Below are positions 26,506-34,727 of a stretch of 64,000 nucleotides of DNA, piece by piece. Position 1 is the first letter of the stretch. Each line of letters begins with the position of its first letter. This DNA comes from Kribbella sp. VKM Ac-2569. GTDB lineage: Bacteria > Actinomycetota > Actinomycetes > Propionibacteriales > Kribbellaceae. The translations under genes were made by a program, and so were the position numbers. The notes beneath the pieces were generated by a model. The model was given only the letters and a program-made list of their open reading frames with translations, ran no database searches and had not been told where the DNA came from. The stretch is taken from assembly GCF_004216905.1 (NCBI RefSeq), contig NZ_SGXJ01000001.1, forward strand, positions 62,001 to 126,000, written 5' to 3'.

Positions 26506-26922
26506 CAGATCCAAACCGACGCTGCTGTCGCCGTACTGCTCGTGGCATGCGACACCAGTTTTGGCAAGCGCGTGCGATCGCAGCGCTCGAACCTGCGGAC
26601 AAGCTAGCGCCTCAAACCTGACAGCTACAAACTTTGGCTAACGATCTTTCCGGCGTGTCGCCAGAACTCGCAGTGTGGCTGCCAATTGGCAACCAGGGCT
26701 CCCAAGTGGAACGACTTTACGCCAGGACGGCCACCCGACCGCGCCCGAGAGGCAGCCAGTTCCGCAACTTGGCGACCGCGGTCTTTCCAATATTCCAGAT
26801 TGACACCCTTTTGACGGAGCTTCTACTGGAACGGACAGATACACGAGCGGGGCACCGACCAAATCTAGCCCTACGGCCGGTGAAAGACAAAGGAAGTGAA
26901 CCGAAGTAGAGAGGAAATCATC
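26506..26922. other. 417-bp non-coding gap with relatively low GC
   Basis: No credible gene is seen on either strand. The stretch is clearly less GC-rich than the core genome around it and lacks its codon bias. Near 26800-26850 on the plus strand there are TTGACA and TTGACG sequences that could be -35 elements for the small membrane gene at 26923, but no convincing -10 at proper spacing. It probably holds the divergent promoters of the Mom-like gene and the small membrane gene. Confidence 0.5.
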
Positions 26923-27078
26923 ATGCCTCCCACGCAAATCGTCGCAACCCTCGTAGCTCTCGCCGGCGCGGTCCTGGTCACGTCGCTGTGGAAGCAGCTA
27001 CTAACCCTGCTTCTGGTAGGCGCTGTACTCGTCTTCTTCTTCGGTGTCTACAACATCGCCACCGCACTGGCCCGCTGA
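26923..27078 (+). CDS. 51-residue two-helix membrane protein
   Basis: A tiny protein with two hydrophobic segments (IVATLVALAGAVLVTSLW and LLTLLLVGAVLVFFFGVYNIA) separated by a short KQ turn. ATG 26923 follows AGAGAGGAAATCATC, a fair ribosome site. A strong hairpin terminator begins 19 bp after its stop, which supports it being a real gene. Function is unknown; such proteins can be toxins, holin-like or regulators of larger membrane partners. Confidence 0.6.
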   Translation: MPPTQIVATLVALAGAVLVTSLWKQLLTLLLVGAVLVFFFGVYNIATALAR

Positions 27079-27096
27079 TCCCACAGGCGGCGAGCA

Positions 27097-27135
27097 GGTG
27101 ATGTCCGTCCGAGATCTTCTCGGACGGGCATCACC
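27097..27135. terminator. Bidirectional hairpin terminator between two small membrane genes
   Basis: Arms GGTGATGTCCGTCCGAGA (27097-27114) and TCTCGGACGGGCATCACC (27118-27135) pair at 17 of 18 positions with a TCT loop. On the plus strand ATTTATT follows. The right arm contains the stop codon of the minus-strand small ORF (27131), so it can serve both converging transcripts. Confidence 0.75.
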
Positions 27136-27316
27136 ATTTATTCGGAGTACAACCAGCGGATTCTCCGTCTGCTCGCGCCACCTTGCGGCCCAACACACCC
27201 AGCCCCATCCCGACGACTGTGGAAGCCACCTTGAACGGCCACGGCAGGCCGACCTGAGGAAAGTTGGTCAGCGTCGCCGCAGCCGAGCCGAGGATCCACA
27301 GACTCCAACTCAGCAC
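27131..27316 (-). CDS. Small (61-residue) putative membrane protein
   Basis: The GTG start at 27316 gives a protein with two hydrophobic stretches (LSWSLWILGSAAATLTNF and VASTVVGMGLGVLG) and a basic, cysteine-containing tail. The ribosome site is weak. Its stop lies inside the hairpin shared with the opposite small gene. It could be real or a chance frame; no family is recognised. Confidence 0.4.
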   Translation of the reverse strand: MLSWSLWILGSAAATLTNFPQVGLPWPFKVASTVVGMGLGVLGRKVARADGESAGCTPNKW

Positions 27317-27379
27317 GCGACGACACCCGCCCGTGTTTCCTGGGGGGCGTCTTGTGTTTGTCGCCCTGACGGACGAAAG

Positions 27380-27907
27380 TCAGTTGGCCTGGCTGAACCA
27401 GCGGGACATGCCGTTGGCTAGGACCTGTGTGCGGCACCAGACCGGGTCTTGTTTGAGTCCTTGGGCGGAGAGGCGGATCAGGGCCTTGTATTCGATTGCG
27501 AGGGCGGCGAGGGTGCTGTGGCGGTCGCAGACGAAGGCTCGGTCGGCGAGGAGCTCGTACTGGTCGCAGGTCAGGTCGATGACCCAGCGGTCGGGAGAGG
27601 TCGGGTTGCCGATCTCGATCCAGCAGTGGAACTGCAGCGCTTGACTGCCGACGAGGATGTCGCCCACGCAGTACCGGGATCGTGCACGCAACAGCCAAGG
27701 GAGTTCGTGCAGCAGCCAAGCTGAGCTGACGCCGCATTGGCCTGCGGACGCAGGGAGCCCTGGGCCGGACACGAAGTCGGGGTGGATGGTGGATTCGGAC
27801 CACTCTTCGGAGAGAGCGACCCGGTACGCGTAGAGCCGGCGGCGAAGACGGGCAGAGAACCAAGTGTCCGGCCGTGAAGACGAGACTGCCAAGACAGAGT
27901 TCGACAC
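27380..27907 (-). CDS. Transglutaminase-like (papain-fold) cysteine enzyme
   Basis: A 175-residue protein with an apparent Cys-His-Asp triad: Cys58 in AGQCGVSSAWLL, His94 in LQFHCWIEI, Asp111 in RWVIDLTCDQ. The spacing and strand context (Cys at the start of a helix, His and Asp on adjacent strands) fit the transglutaminase/arylamine-acetyltransferase-like fold. I prefer GTG 27907, with GGGGGG five bases upstream, over the in-frame GTG 27943. It lies 73 bp after the last siderophore gene on the same strand and might be co-transcribed, but the border of the accessory island is also here. The substrate is unknown. Confidence 0.6.
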   Translation of the reverse strand: MSNSVLAVSSSRPDTWFSARLRRRLYAYRVALSEEWSESTIHPDFVSGPGLPASAGQCGVSSAWLLHELPWLLRARSRYCVGDILVGSQALQFHCWIEIGNPTSPDRWVIDLTCDQYELLADRAFVCDRHSTLAALAIEYKALIRLSAQGLKQDPVWCRTQVLANGMSRWFSQAN

Positions 27908-27980
27908 GGTGGCCCCCCAATCCCCTTGCTTCGAACCACTCACTCGGCATTGTGGGCGCAGCCGGTTTCGGTGCGCAAGG

Positions 27981-29699
27981 TCAATATTCCAAGGGGATTG
28001 GCGTGGCTGTGTGCAACGGGTTGGGGATGGTGCCGGTGACTGGGATGGGTGGGCGGGTGTCCAGGTCGGTGTAGCCGAGGGTCAGGCGGTAGCCGTTCAG
28101 TGGGTAGCGGAGAAAGGTCTCTGCTGTGAGTGCCGTGGCTCTCAAGCGGTCGGTGTATTCAGGGTGGCTCTGGGTGTAGCGGTGTACCTCGCCTAGAGCT
28201 ATGCCCCAGAAGGTTTCTTCCGGGATCAGCGATTTGGCTGCCAGTGGGTTCAAGACGCCTAGAAGGAGGGCATCCACCACGTACTGGCGGAGGATCGGCC
28301 ACGGTTTGCGAGGCAGGACGCGATCGTTGGAGTCCGGCTCGATGCCTCGGGCAACGATTGGATCGGTCGAGATGTTGATGTCGTCGACAAGATCCTTGAT
28401 CACGAGGCGACTGGGCAGACCCGAGCTGTCGCAGATGATGGCGAGGTTTTCACCGTGCGGGTTGACTGTGATGCCGTAGTGGTGGAGGAGGTGGAGCAAT
28501 GGGCGGAACAGGGTAGAGAGGAGGTGGCTGAGCCACGTTTGAGGGTCGGTTCCGGAGCAGGCGATCATTTCTTTGGCCAGTCCGGGATGTAAGACGGCTG
28601 CCAGCGGCCAGACGGATTCGCCTTCAACCAGGCGGGGGTCGACGGGGTCTCGCCAGATGACGCCCAGGGTTTCGGTCCATTGATAGGGGATGTCGGGGGC
28701 AGTCGAGAGTTCGGGGTGCGGGACCGTGACCGAGGCGACCTCGCCCAACAACTCGGTGCCTAGGTCGCGGAAGGTCTCGTCGCGAGACCACAGGCCGCGG
28801 AGCCATTGGGTGATCATTGGTGCGGCGAGGGTGCAATGTGACGGGATGCCGCGGTAGACCGAGGTGTTCAGAATCTTCAGGGGAAGCTTGACCTGGTAGC
28901 GCGAAGGATTCGAGATGTTGACCATCGTGCGGATCGACTGGGTCGGGAGGTACTCGTCGGGGCTCTCCCCCAGCACCACGATCTCCCCCGTGGCGAGTTC
29001 GCGGGCCCACTGGATGCGGATGACGTGGTCCAGTTGCCACGGGTGGCACGGGAGCCACACGTACGCGTCGGGGTCGTCCAAGCGCGCACGGAACGCCTCG
29101 ATAACAGGCGGGTCCAGTTCCCTGGCGATGACCGAGTGCTCCGAGAGGTCCGGCGTACCGCGGAACTCGGCGAGGCCACGTCGTACGGCGAGCCAGATCA
29201 GGTGGAGCGGAGTACGAGCCTCTGGGGCGTACCGCTCGCTGTCGGAGGCCGAGAAGCCGAGGCGGCCCTTGTTGGCGACTAGGAGTGGGTGCCCGGTCAG
29301 GTGTCCTTCCAGCCGGCTGTGGTGCAGCTCCAGCAACTCAGTCGCGGGCACTGCCGTAGAAGCCATCCGTACGTCGGCCGCGAGCGTGCTCGTCAGTTCA
29401 GCGACGTACCCGGCCACGGTGGACCCGTCGACCCCCAGTACGTCGGCAGCGTCGACGAAGAACCGGATCGGGTCGGTGGCGACCTCGCTCTCGTCGTTGC
29501 CGAGGATGCCGGCGGTGGTACGTCGGATCGACGCCGGATCGACCCGCCAACTGCCGAAGCCGCCGCGCGTCGCCTCGAACATGTAGGACACTGCCCCGAG
29601 GTCCAGCCGGTTGTCGACGGGCTCCAGCAAACCCTCCGTGCAGAACTGCGAGATGAGCTTCGCCAGCAACTCCGACGAACACTGGGTCCAGACACTCAT
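27981..29699 (-). CDS. NIS siderophore synthetase (IucA/IucC family), RhbF position
   Basis: A 572-residue NRPS-independent siderophore synthetase. Motifs in order: GHPLLVANKGRLGFS, LPCHPWQ, SIRTMVNIS with KLPLKILNTSVYRG, NPHGENLAII and LVIKDLVDDINIS, with the FhuF-like C-terminal part. The enzyme adenylates a carboxylate and joins it to a hydroxamate amine. In rhizobactin-type clusters the second synthetase adds the second arm to the citrate mono-amide. It overlaps the monooxygenase gene by 4 bp. Confidence 0.92.
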   Translation of the reverse strand: MSVWTQCSSELLAKLISQFCTEGLLEPVDNRLDLGAVSYMFEATRGGFGSWRVDPASIRRTTAGILGNDESEVATDPIRFFVDAADVLGVDGSTVAGYVAELTSTLAADVRMASTAVPATELLELHHSRLEGHLTGHPLLVANKGRLGFSASDSERYAPEARTPLHLIWLAVRRGLAEFRGTPDLSEHSVIARELDPPVIEAFRARLDDPDAYVWLPCHPWQLDHVIRIQWARELATGEIVVLGESPDEYLPTQSIRTMVNISNPSRYQVKLPLKILNTSVYRGIPSHCTLAAPMITQWLRGLWSRDETFRDLGTELLGEVASVTVPHPELSTAPDIPYQWTETLGVIWRDPVDPRLVEGESVWPLAAVLHPGLAKEMIACSGTDPQTWLSHLLSTLFRPLLHLLHHYGITVNPHGENLAIICDSSGLPSRLVIKDLVDDINISTDPIVARGIEPDSNDRVLPRKPWPILRQYVVDALLLGVLNPLAAKSLIPEETFWGIALGEVHRYTQSHPEYTDRLRATALTAETFLRYPLNGYRLTLGYTDLDTRPPIPVTGTIPNPLHTATPIPLEY

Positions 29700-30943
29700 C
29701 CGGGGATCGCAAACGTCGTGTACGCGGTGGACTTGGGCAGCCGGAACACCTCTCGGCCGGCCACGCTGTTCAGGATGGTCGCGTTGCGGATCGCTCCGAT
29801 GCCGAGGTCCGGTGCAGCGACGCCGTGGCTGTGCAGGTCTGCGTTCGCGACGAAGATGCGTCCCTCCAGAGCCCCCCGCACGCTGTGGTCGCGGTTGATG
29901 ACCCAGCGACCGGCAGCATCGTGCTCGATCTGCGATTGCAGCGACTCCAGGAACGGCAGCGGGCGGTTCCGGTAGCCGGTCGCCGCTACGACGGCGCCTG
30001 TCGTGTGCTGGAACGTCTTCCCGCTGTCCGCGTGCAGCATGGTGAGTTCCAGCCCGTCAGCACGCGCAACCGCAGAGACAACAGCCACGCCACATTGCAG
30101 TTCAACCGGCAGCTCCCGCGAGTACAGGACGTCGTGGATGTCGTCCAGCGTCTCCGACGAGATGCCCTTGTAGTGCCGCCACTGCTCCTTCACCAGCTTG
30201 TCGCGTACCGGCTCGTCCAGTCCGTGGAAGTAGTCGACGTACGACGGTGTCGTCATCTCCAGCACCAGCTTGGAGTAGTCCAGCGGTGCGAACGACGGCG
30301 TACGCGTCAACCAGGACACTGCCGGTCCGTCAGAACGGATCAGGTCCAAAAAACATTCAGCGCCCGACTGACCCGAGCCGACGACGGTCACGTGACCAGC
30401 GCGTAGCAGGTCGTCGCGGCGGAACAGGTAGTCCGCAGAGTGCAGGAATCGCTCCGCAGGCAGGCCAGCCAACGCTGCAGGCACAGCGGGCTCCGTACCG
30501 ACACCAACCACCAGGTGGCGCGCTTCGAAGGTCTCCACGGCGTCGCCCCGCTCCACGGTCAGTTCGAACGACGAGCCGTTCCACACCGCCTCCCGCACGT
30601 GGTGGCCGAAGTGCAGTGAGTCCAGCTGCGCCGCACACCACCGCAGGTACGTTTCGTACTCGCGCCGCGTCGGGTGGAACTTCTCACGCACGTAGAACTG
30701 GTACAGCCGGTCGTTGTCCTTCAAATACGACAGAAACGACAGGTGATGCGCCGGCTCGACCAACGACACCAGGTCGGCCAGGAACGACACCTGCAGCATT
30801 GCGTCCTCGAACATCAACCCGCGATGCCAGGTGAACTCCGGCCGGCTGTCGAGCACAGCAAGCTGTACGTCGTCCACACCGTCCGCCAGTGCGGCCAGTC
30901 CGAGGTTGAACGGTCCACAGCCGATCGCAATCACGTCATACAT
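29696..30943 (-). CDS. L-lysine/diamine N-monooxygenase (IucD/RhbE/DesB type)
   Basis: A 415-residue flavin enzyme. The FAD site is GCGPFNLGLAAL (residues 8-19), the substrate region FTWHRGLMFEDAMLQVSFLADLVS follows near 37-60, and the NADPH site is GSGQSGAE. It hydroxylates the free amino group of lysine, ornithine or a diamine such as cadaverine or 1,3-diaminopropane, the first step to a hydroxamate. Which amine is used depends on the decarboxylase two genes upstream. The gene overlaps the acetyltransferase gene by 13 bp. Confidence 0.93.
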   Translation of the reverse strand: MYDVIAIGCGPFNLGLAALADGVDDVQLAVLDSRPEFTWHRGLMFEDAMLQVSFLADLVSLVEPAHHLSFLSYLKDNDRLYQFYVREKFHPTRREYETYLRWCAAQLDSLHFGHHVREAVWNGSSFELTVERGDAVETFEARHLVVGVGTEPAVPAALAGLPAERFLHSADYLFRRDDLLRAGHVTVVGSGQSGAECFLDLIRSDGPAVSWLTRTPSFAPLDYSKLVLEMTTPSYVDYFHGLDEPVRDKLVKEQWRHYKGISSETLDDIHDVLYSRELPVELQCGVAVVSAVARADGLELTMLHADSGKTFQHTTGAVVAATGYRNRPLPFLESLQSQIEHDAAGRWVINRDHSVRGALEGRIFVANADLHSHGVAAPDLGIGAIRNATILNSVAGREVFRLPKSTAYTTFAIPG

Positions 30944-31461
30944 GTCATGCCTCCCTGCACGGCCCGGGTACGGACCATCAGTAGTGCTGTCTTCTCGGGC
31001 AGCTGTAGCTCCCCGTGCTGGACGAATCCGGCCGCGGCGAACGCGCGGACGGAAGGGGCGTTCTCGATGTCAGGTTCGGCGACCACCTGCGAGCAGCCCG
31101 GCTCTGCGCGCAGCACCTCGTCAGCGAGCCAACGCAGTAGCTGCCGCCCGAGTCCCCGGCCGACGCGCGCGACGTCACCGATCGCCACGTGCACGCCCCA
31201 GTCCTCCTCGCCGTACGCGTAGTACTCCGCAAGACGGTCGTGCCGGACCCGGTACAACTCGACGTACGCGAACTCCTCCGCGTCCGCCACGACCACGTAT
31301 GGCGTGGAGTGCTCCCCGGCAGCCTGTTGCTCGATCTCCTGCGCCCAGCGCTCCACAGACCAGCCCTGGTGCCACCAGCGCCGGACGTGCGGCTGCGACA
31401 TCCAAAGTGCGATGCGCGGGGCGTCGGACGGGTCCGCCGGCCGCAGGTCGAATGAGGTCAC
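30931..31461 (-). CDS. Siderophore N-hydroxyamine acetyltransferase (IucB/RhbD type)
   Basis: A 176-residue GNAT of the aerobactin-acetylase group: LRPADPSDAPRIALWMSQPHVRRWW, YVELYRVRHDRLAEYY, then GVHVAIGDVARVGRGLGRQLLRWL with the acetyl-CoA loop (VGRGLGRQ), and AEPDIENAPSVRAFAAAGF. It acylates the N-hydroxylated diamine to the hydroxamate before condensation. Position between synthetase and monooxygenase matches rhbD. The short acyl pocket cannot be judged from sequence; acetyl is assumed. Confidence 0.9.
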   Translation of the reverse strand: MTSFDLRPADPSDAPRIALWMSQPHVRRWWHQGWSVERWAQEIEQQAAGEHSTPYVVVADAEEFAYVELYRVRHDRLAEYYAYGEEDWGVHVAIGDVARVGRGLGRQLLRWLADEVLRAEPGCSQVVAEPDIENAPSVRAFAAAGFVQHGELQLPEKTALLMVRTRAVQGGMTCMT

Positions 31462-33074
31462 CGCAGCGGGTTAGGGATGTCGAGGTAGACGGACTGTGCG
31501 TCCAGTGGCGCTACCACCTCGTCAATGCCCCGCAGCCGGGTCAGCATGTTCGCCTTGCACGGGAGCGTGTCTGCCTCGAGCCATCGCCGCGCCAGCCGAT
31601 CGCCAGAAGGTCCAGCGGCCTTCAGCAGCGGCAGTGCGAGTGTCAGCCGCTCCCGCACCACCCCGAGCAGGTCGTCCTCGTCTGCGACCCCGTCCGCCGC
31701 CAGACAGCCCACCACGGCCAGCGCCTGGTTGTGGAGCAGGTAGTAGGTCAGCCGGTCGTCGACGATCGGGTCGTCCACCACCGCCAGCGTCGAATCACGG
31801 AGCCCGGTGACCGCCAGCAGACTACGCAGGTACGACGACGCGAGGTAGTACCCCTGGTTGTCGCGATAAGCACCGCCCTTGATCCGCCCCGCCCCGTCCA
31901 GCCGTACCAGCGTGTTCTGCTGATGCGCCTCGAGACCGATGCCTGTCTCGGCGTACAGGTGCAGCATCGGGATCAGTACGTTGTCGATGTACGCCGAAAC
32001 CCACTCGGCCGGGTCCTCCGCCGCGAAGGCACTCAACCGACTCACACTGCCAGGTCGTGGAGCGACGAGCCCCGCCAGGCAGGCGTAGCTGTTGACGTCC
32101 GCCGGCACCTCCCGGACAGCAACGTCGAGACCGGTCAACGTCGGTCCACCCTCGTCGAGCGCGACCCAGGCCGGGTCGCGAACGATGGTGAAGCGCGGGT
32201 GCGCGGTCGCCGTACCCGCGTTGTACGCCGCATCGAGCAACCGATTGATCTCCAGCCCGCGCCGTAGCTCGGTCGGTGTCGACTCCCGCCGCGAGTTCGT
32301 GATCCGCAGACCGAGCGACAGCTTCAGCATCACCGGCAGATCCGGATGGAACACGGTCCGCAAACTGGACGTCGGGTACCACTGCGCACCACCAGGTCCC
32401 AAGTCCTTCACCCGACCGGCAGAGATCAGCGAGGCGACCTGCGGACGCTCCGCCACCGCAGCCGCCTGCCACGGATGGGCCGGGATCAGGACCCGGCCCG
32501 ACGACGGGGTGATACCGGCCAGCGCGCCCATCAACTGCACAGCGTCCAGTCCCTGCAGCGAGGGCGCGCCGGCCACCTGGTCCGACGACACCAGTTCGGC
32601 GTCGGCTTCGAACCAGTGCACTGCGAAGCGGCCGCCGAGCTCCGGCGAGTACGCCGCCAGCTCCTCACCGCTCAGTCCGTCCCGGCTCTTCGGCGCCGGG
32701 TGGTTCAGATGCCCGAACAGCAACGCCTGCTCGAACTCGAGGAAACGTCCGGGACCCCGCTGGCCGTCGGCCAGCTCGACGAACAGCGCGACGTTGCGCA
32801 CCGACTCTGCCGTCCGCGCCGCCAGGTCGTCGATCTCGGCCGGATCCGCGTCCGCGGACAGCAACCGCACGAGCTCCTCAGGTACGGCGGGTACGCCGTC
32901 CACCTGTACGTCGGTGAACTGGTGCAGCCCGGTCCGCGACGCGTGCTCCACCCGAGCCGTCACCGTCGAGCCGCCGACCTCCAAGGTCAGCGCCCCGACC
33001 GCGACCGGCACGGACGACTCCCGGGTGTAGCACCGCAGGATCGCGTTCAGATGCGCATCAGCCGCAATAGTCAC
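31458..33074 (-). CDS. NIS siderophore synthetase (IucA/IucC family), RhbC position
   Basis: A 538-residue NIS synthetase with GHLNHPAPKSRDGLS (ATP-binding HPxxKxRxG), IPAHPWQ, SLRTVFHPDLPVMLKLSL, LGLRITNSRRE, EAHQQNTLVRL and YRDNQGYYL. It is expected to act first, joining citrate to one hydroxamate amine. It is distinct in sequence from the second synthetase of the same operon. Four-base overlaps with both neighbours show tight co-translation. Confidence 0.92.
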   Translation of the reverse strand: MTIAADAHLNAILRCYTRESSVPVAVGALTLEVGGSTVTARVEHASRTGLHQFTDVQVDGVPAVPEELVRLLSADADPAEIDDLAARTAESVRNVALFVELADGQRGPGRFLEFEQALLFGHLNHPAPKSRDGLSGEELAAYSPELGGRFAVHWFEADAELVSSDQVAGAPSLQGLDAVQLMGALAGITPSSGRVLIPAHPWQAAAVAERPQVASLISAGRVKDLGPGGAQWYPTSSLRTVFHPDLPVMLKLSLGLRITNSRRESTPTELRRGLEINRLLDAAYNAGTATAHPRFTIVRDPAWVALDEGGPTLTGLDVAVREVPADVNSYACLAGLVAPRPGSVSRLSAFAAEDPAEWVSAYIDNVLIPMLHLYAETGIGLEAHQQNTLVRLDGAGRIKGGAYRDNQGYYLASSYLRSLLAVTGLRDSTLAVVDDPIVDDRLTYYLLHNQALAVVGCLAADGVADEDDLLGVVRERLTLALPLLKAAGPSGDRLARRWLEADTLPCKANMLTRLRGIDEVVAPLDAQSVYLDIPNPLR

Positions 33075-34558
33075 GCCGCTCCTTCGCCTGTCTGGACGTC
33101 GAGGCCGGTGGCCACGACCTGGTCGAGCAGGTCCTCGATGTCCGTCGCGGTGGCGTTCGGGTTCAGCAGCGTCAGCTTCAACGCGACCGCCGCCGGGCGG
33201 CCGCCGCGGGCCGGCAGCTTGGTCCGGCCGATCAGCACCCGCCCGGAGGTCAGCAACCGGCGCCGGACCTCACCCTGGAGCGCGTCCAGTCCGGACGCGT
33301 CCAGTCCCTGCCCGGCGACCCGGAACAACACCGTGGTCAGGGTCACCGGCGCCAGCAACTCGAGGTTGCTGTCGGCAACGACCCGGGCCGCGGCAGCGTG
33401 CGCGAGCTCGTGGCAGGTGTCGACCATCGTTCCCAGTCCGGCCCGTCCGTATGCCGTCAGCGTGGTGGCAACCTTGACCGCGTCCGGCCGGCGGGTGGTC
33501 TGCAGGCTACGGCCGAGCAGCCCGTCCAGCCCGGAGTCGATGTCGTCAGCCGGGTTCAGGTAGTCCACCGAGCGGTCGAACGCCGCGAACCGGCTCCGGT
33601 CCGCCACCAGCAGCACGCTCGTCGCGGCCGGCTGCCAGCCGATCTTGTGCAGGTCCAGCGTCACCGAGTCCGCCAGCGGTACGTCGGCGAGCAGCGGCGC
33701 CAGCCGGTCCGAGAACAATGCCCCGAACCCGTACGCCGCGTCGACGTGCAGCCAGGCGCCGTACTGCCGGGCCAGCGCGGCGATCGGCGCGATCGGGTCC
33801 ACCGATCCGAAGTCCGTCGTACCGGCGGTCGCGATCACGGCCACCGGCGTACGGCCGGGCTTCGCGAGCTGGTCGGCGAGCAGGTCGGTCCGCATCCGGA
33901 AGTTCTCGTCGGAGGCGATCGTGATCGCGGCCTGCTCACCGAGCCCGAGGGCGGCGCAGGCTCGCTGGACCGAGAAGTGGGCGAGCTCCGAGCAGAACAC
34001 GACCGGCCGGTCGAAGCCCTGCAGACCGTTCCGCCGGACGTCGACGCCCGCGGCGGCGGCCGCGCTGTCGCGGGCGATCAGGATCGCGAGCAGGTTCGAG
34101 ATCGAGCCGCCAGGTGTCAGTACGCCGTCCGCCCGCGGGCCGAATCCGGCTAGCGCGGCTAGCGCCCGCACGACCCACTGCTCGATGGCGAGCGTCGCGG
34201 GACCGGAGTCGTAGGTGTCCATCGAGGCGTTCGAAGCCGAGGCCAGCGCGTCCGCGTCGACCGCGACCTGCAGCACCGGCGGCTGCAGGTGTGCCGCGGC
34301 GTGCGGGTGACTCAGGTCGATCCCGTGCTCGTCGAGCAGCCCCGCGATCAGGTCGAGCGCGGCGGACTCCCCCACGCCGGTCGACGGGATCCGCGGCTCA
34401 CCCAGCACCTCGGCAGCGCGTCGCAGTACCGCTCCCGGCGAACCGTGCGGCAACGGTCCGCGCTGACGGTTCGAGACCGTCGAGGCCAGCGGCCAGCGTG
34501 CGGCGAACGGATCGCGAACAGGTGCGGGCAGCGCGGTGAGACGTGCGGGCTGCGACAT
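33071..34558 (-). CDS. PLP-dependent amino acid decarboxylase (group II; diaminobutyrate or lysine type)
   Basis: A 495-residue fold-I decarboxylase. The PLP region includes FGPRADGVLTPGGSISNLLA, WLHVDAAYGFG and the Schiff-base lysine in LDLHKIGWQPAATSV. In siderophore operons such enzymes make 1,3-diaminopropane from 2,4-diaminobutyrate (RhbB) or cadaverine from lysine (DesA). The diaminobutyrate aminotransferase (RhbA) that would supply the first substrate is absent here, which slightly favours lysine. I chose ATG 34558 with GGGAG at 8 nt; it is the first gene after the iron box. Confidence 0.9.
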   Translation of the reverse strand: MSQPARLTALPAPVRDPFAARWPLASTVSNRQRGPLPHGSPGAVLRRAAEVLGEPRIPSTGVGESAALDLIAGLLDEHGIDLSHPHAAAHLQPPVLQVAVDADALASASNASMDTYDSGPATLAIEQWVVRALAALAGFGPRADGVLTPGGSISNLLAILIARDSAAAAAGVDVRRNGLQGFDRPVVFCSELAHFSVQRACAALGLGEQAAITIASDENFRMRTDLLADQLAKPGRTPVAVIATAGTTDFGSVDPIAPIAALARQYGAWLHVDAAYGFGALFSDRLAPLLADVPLADSVTLDLHKIGWQPAATSVLLVADRSRFAAFDRSVDYLNPADDIDSGLDGLLGRSLQTTRRPDAVKVATTLTAYGRAGLGTMVDTCHELAHAAAARVVADSNLELLAPVTLTTVLFRVAGQGLDASGLDALQGEVRRRLLTSGRVLIGRTKLPARGGRPAAVALKLTLLNPNATATDIEDLLDQVVATGLDVQTGEGAA

Positions 34559-34581
34559 CCAGATCTCCCGGGAAGTTGTCG

Positions 34582-34599
34582 AGTAAGGCAACCCTTACT
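34582..34599. promoter_or_regulatory. DtxR/IdeR-type iron box
   Basis: AGTAAGGCAACCCTTACT is a perfect inverted repeat (7-bp arms, 4-bp spacer) 23 bp upstream of the decarboxylase start. A second, imperfect half-overlapping site (minus strand AGGTTAGG-N4-CCTTAG) lies at about 34601-34617. Both resemble the actinobacterial iron box (TTAGGTTAGGCTNACCTAA type). Iron-loaded DtxR/IdeR/DmdR would repress the siderophore operon; the divergent TPR gene at 34728 may be touched too. Confidence 0.8.
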
Positions 34600-34727
34600 A
34601 AGGCAGACCTAACCTTTGTCCTGCGCACCCACGGTGTCAACTCGACCACGACCGAAGTGGCAATCCTCACGGTTCGATGCAACCGTCACGGCCCCTGGAT
34701 GCATCAAACCCCGCAAGGGGGTGGACC

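Noticed and set aside
22235-27078. Prophage or transposon as the source of the island
   Set aside because: I see no integrase, transposase, phage structural gene, target-site duplication or attachment repeat; the tRNA at 38.2 kb is far away and unflanked.
27981-34558. Calling the siderophore aerobactin
   Set aside because: A decarboxylase is present and co-translated; aerobactin is built on lysine itself and needs none.
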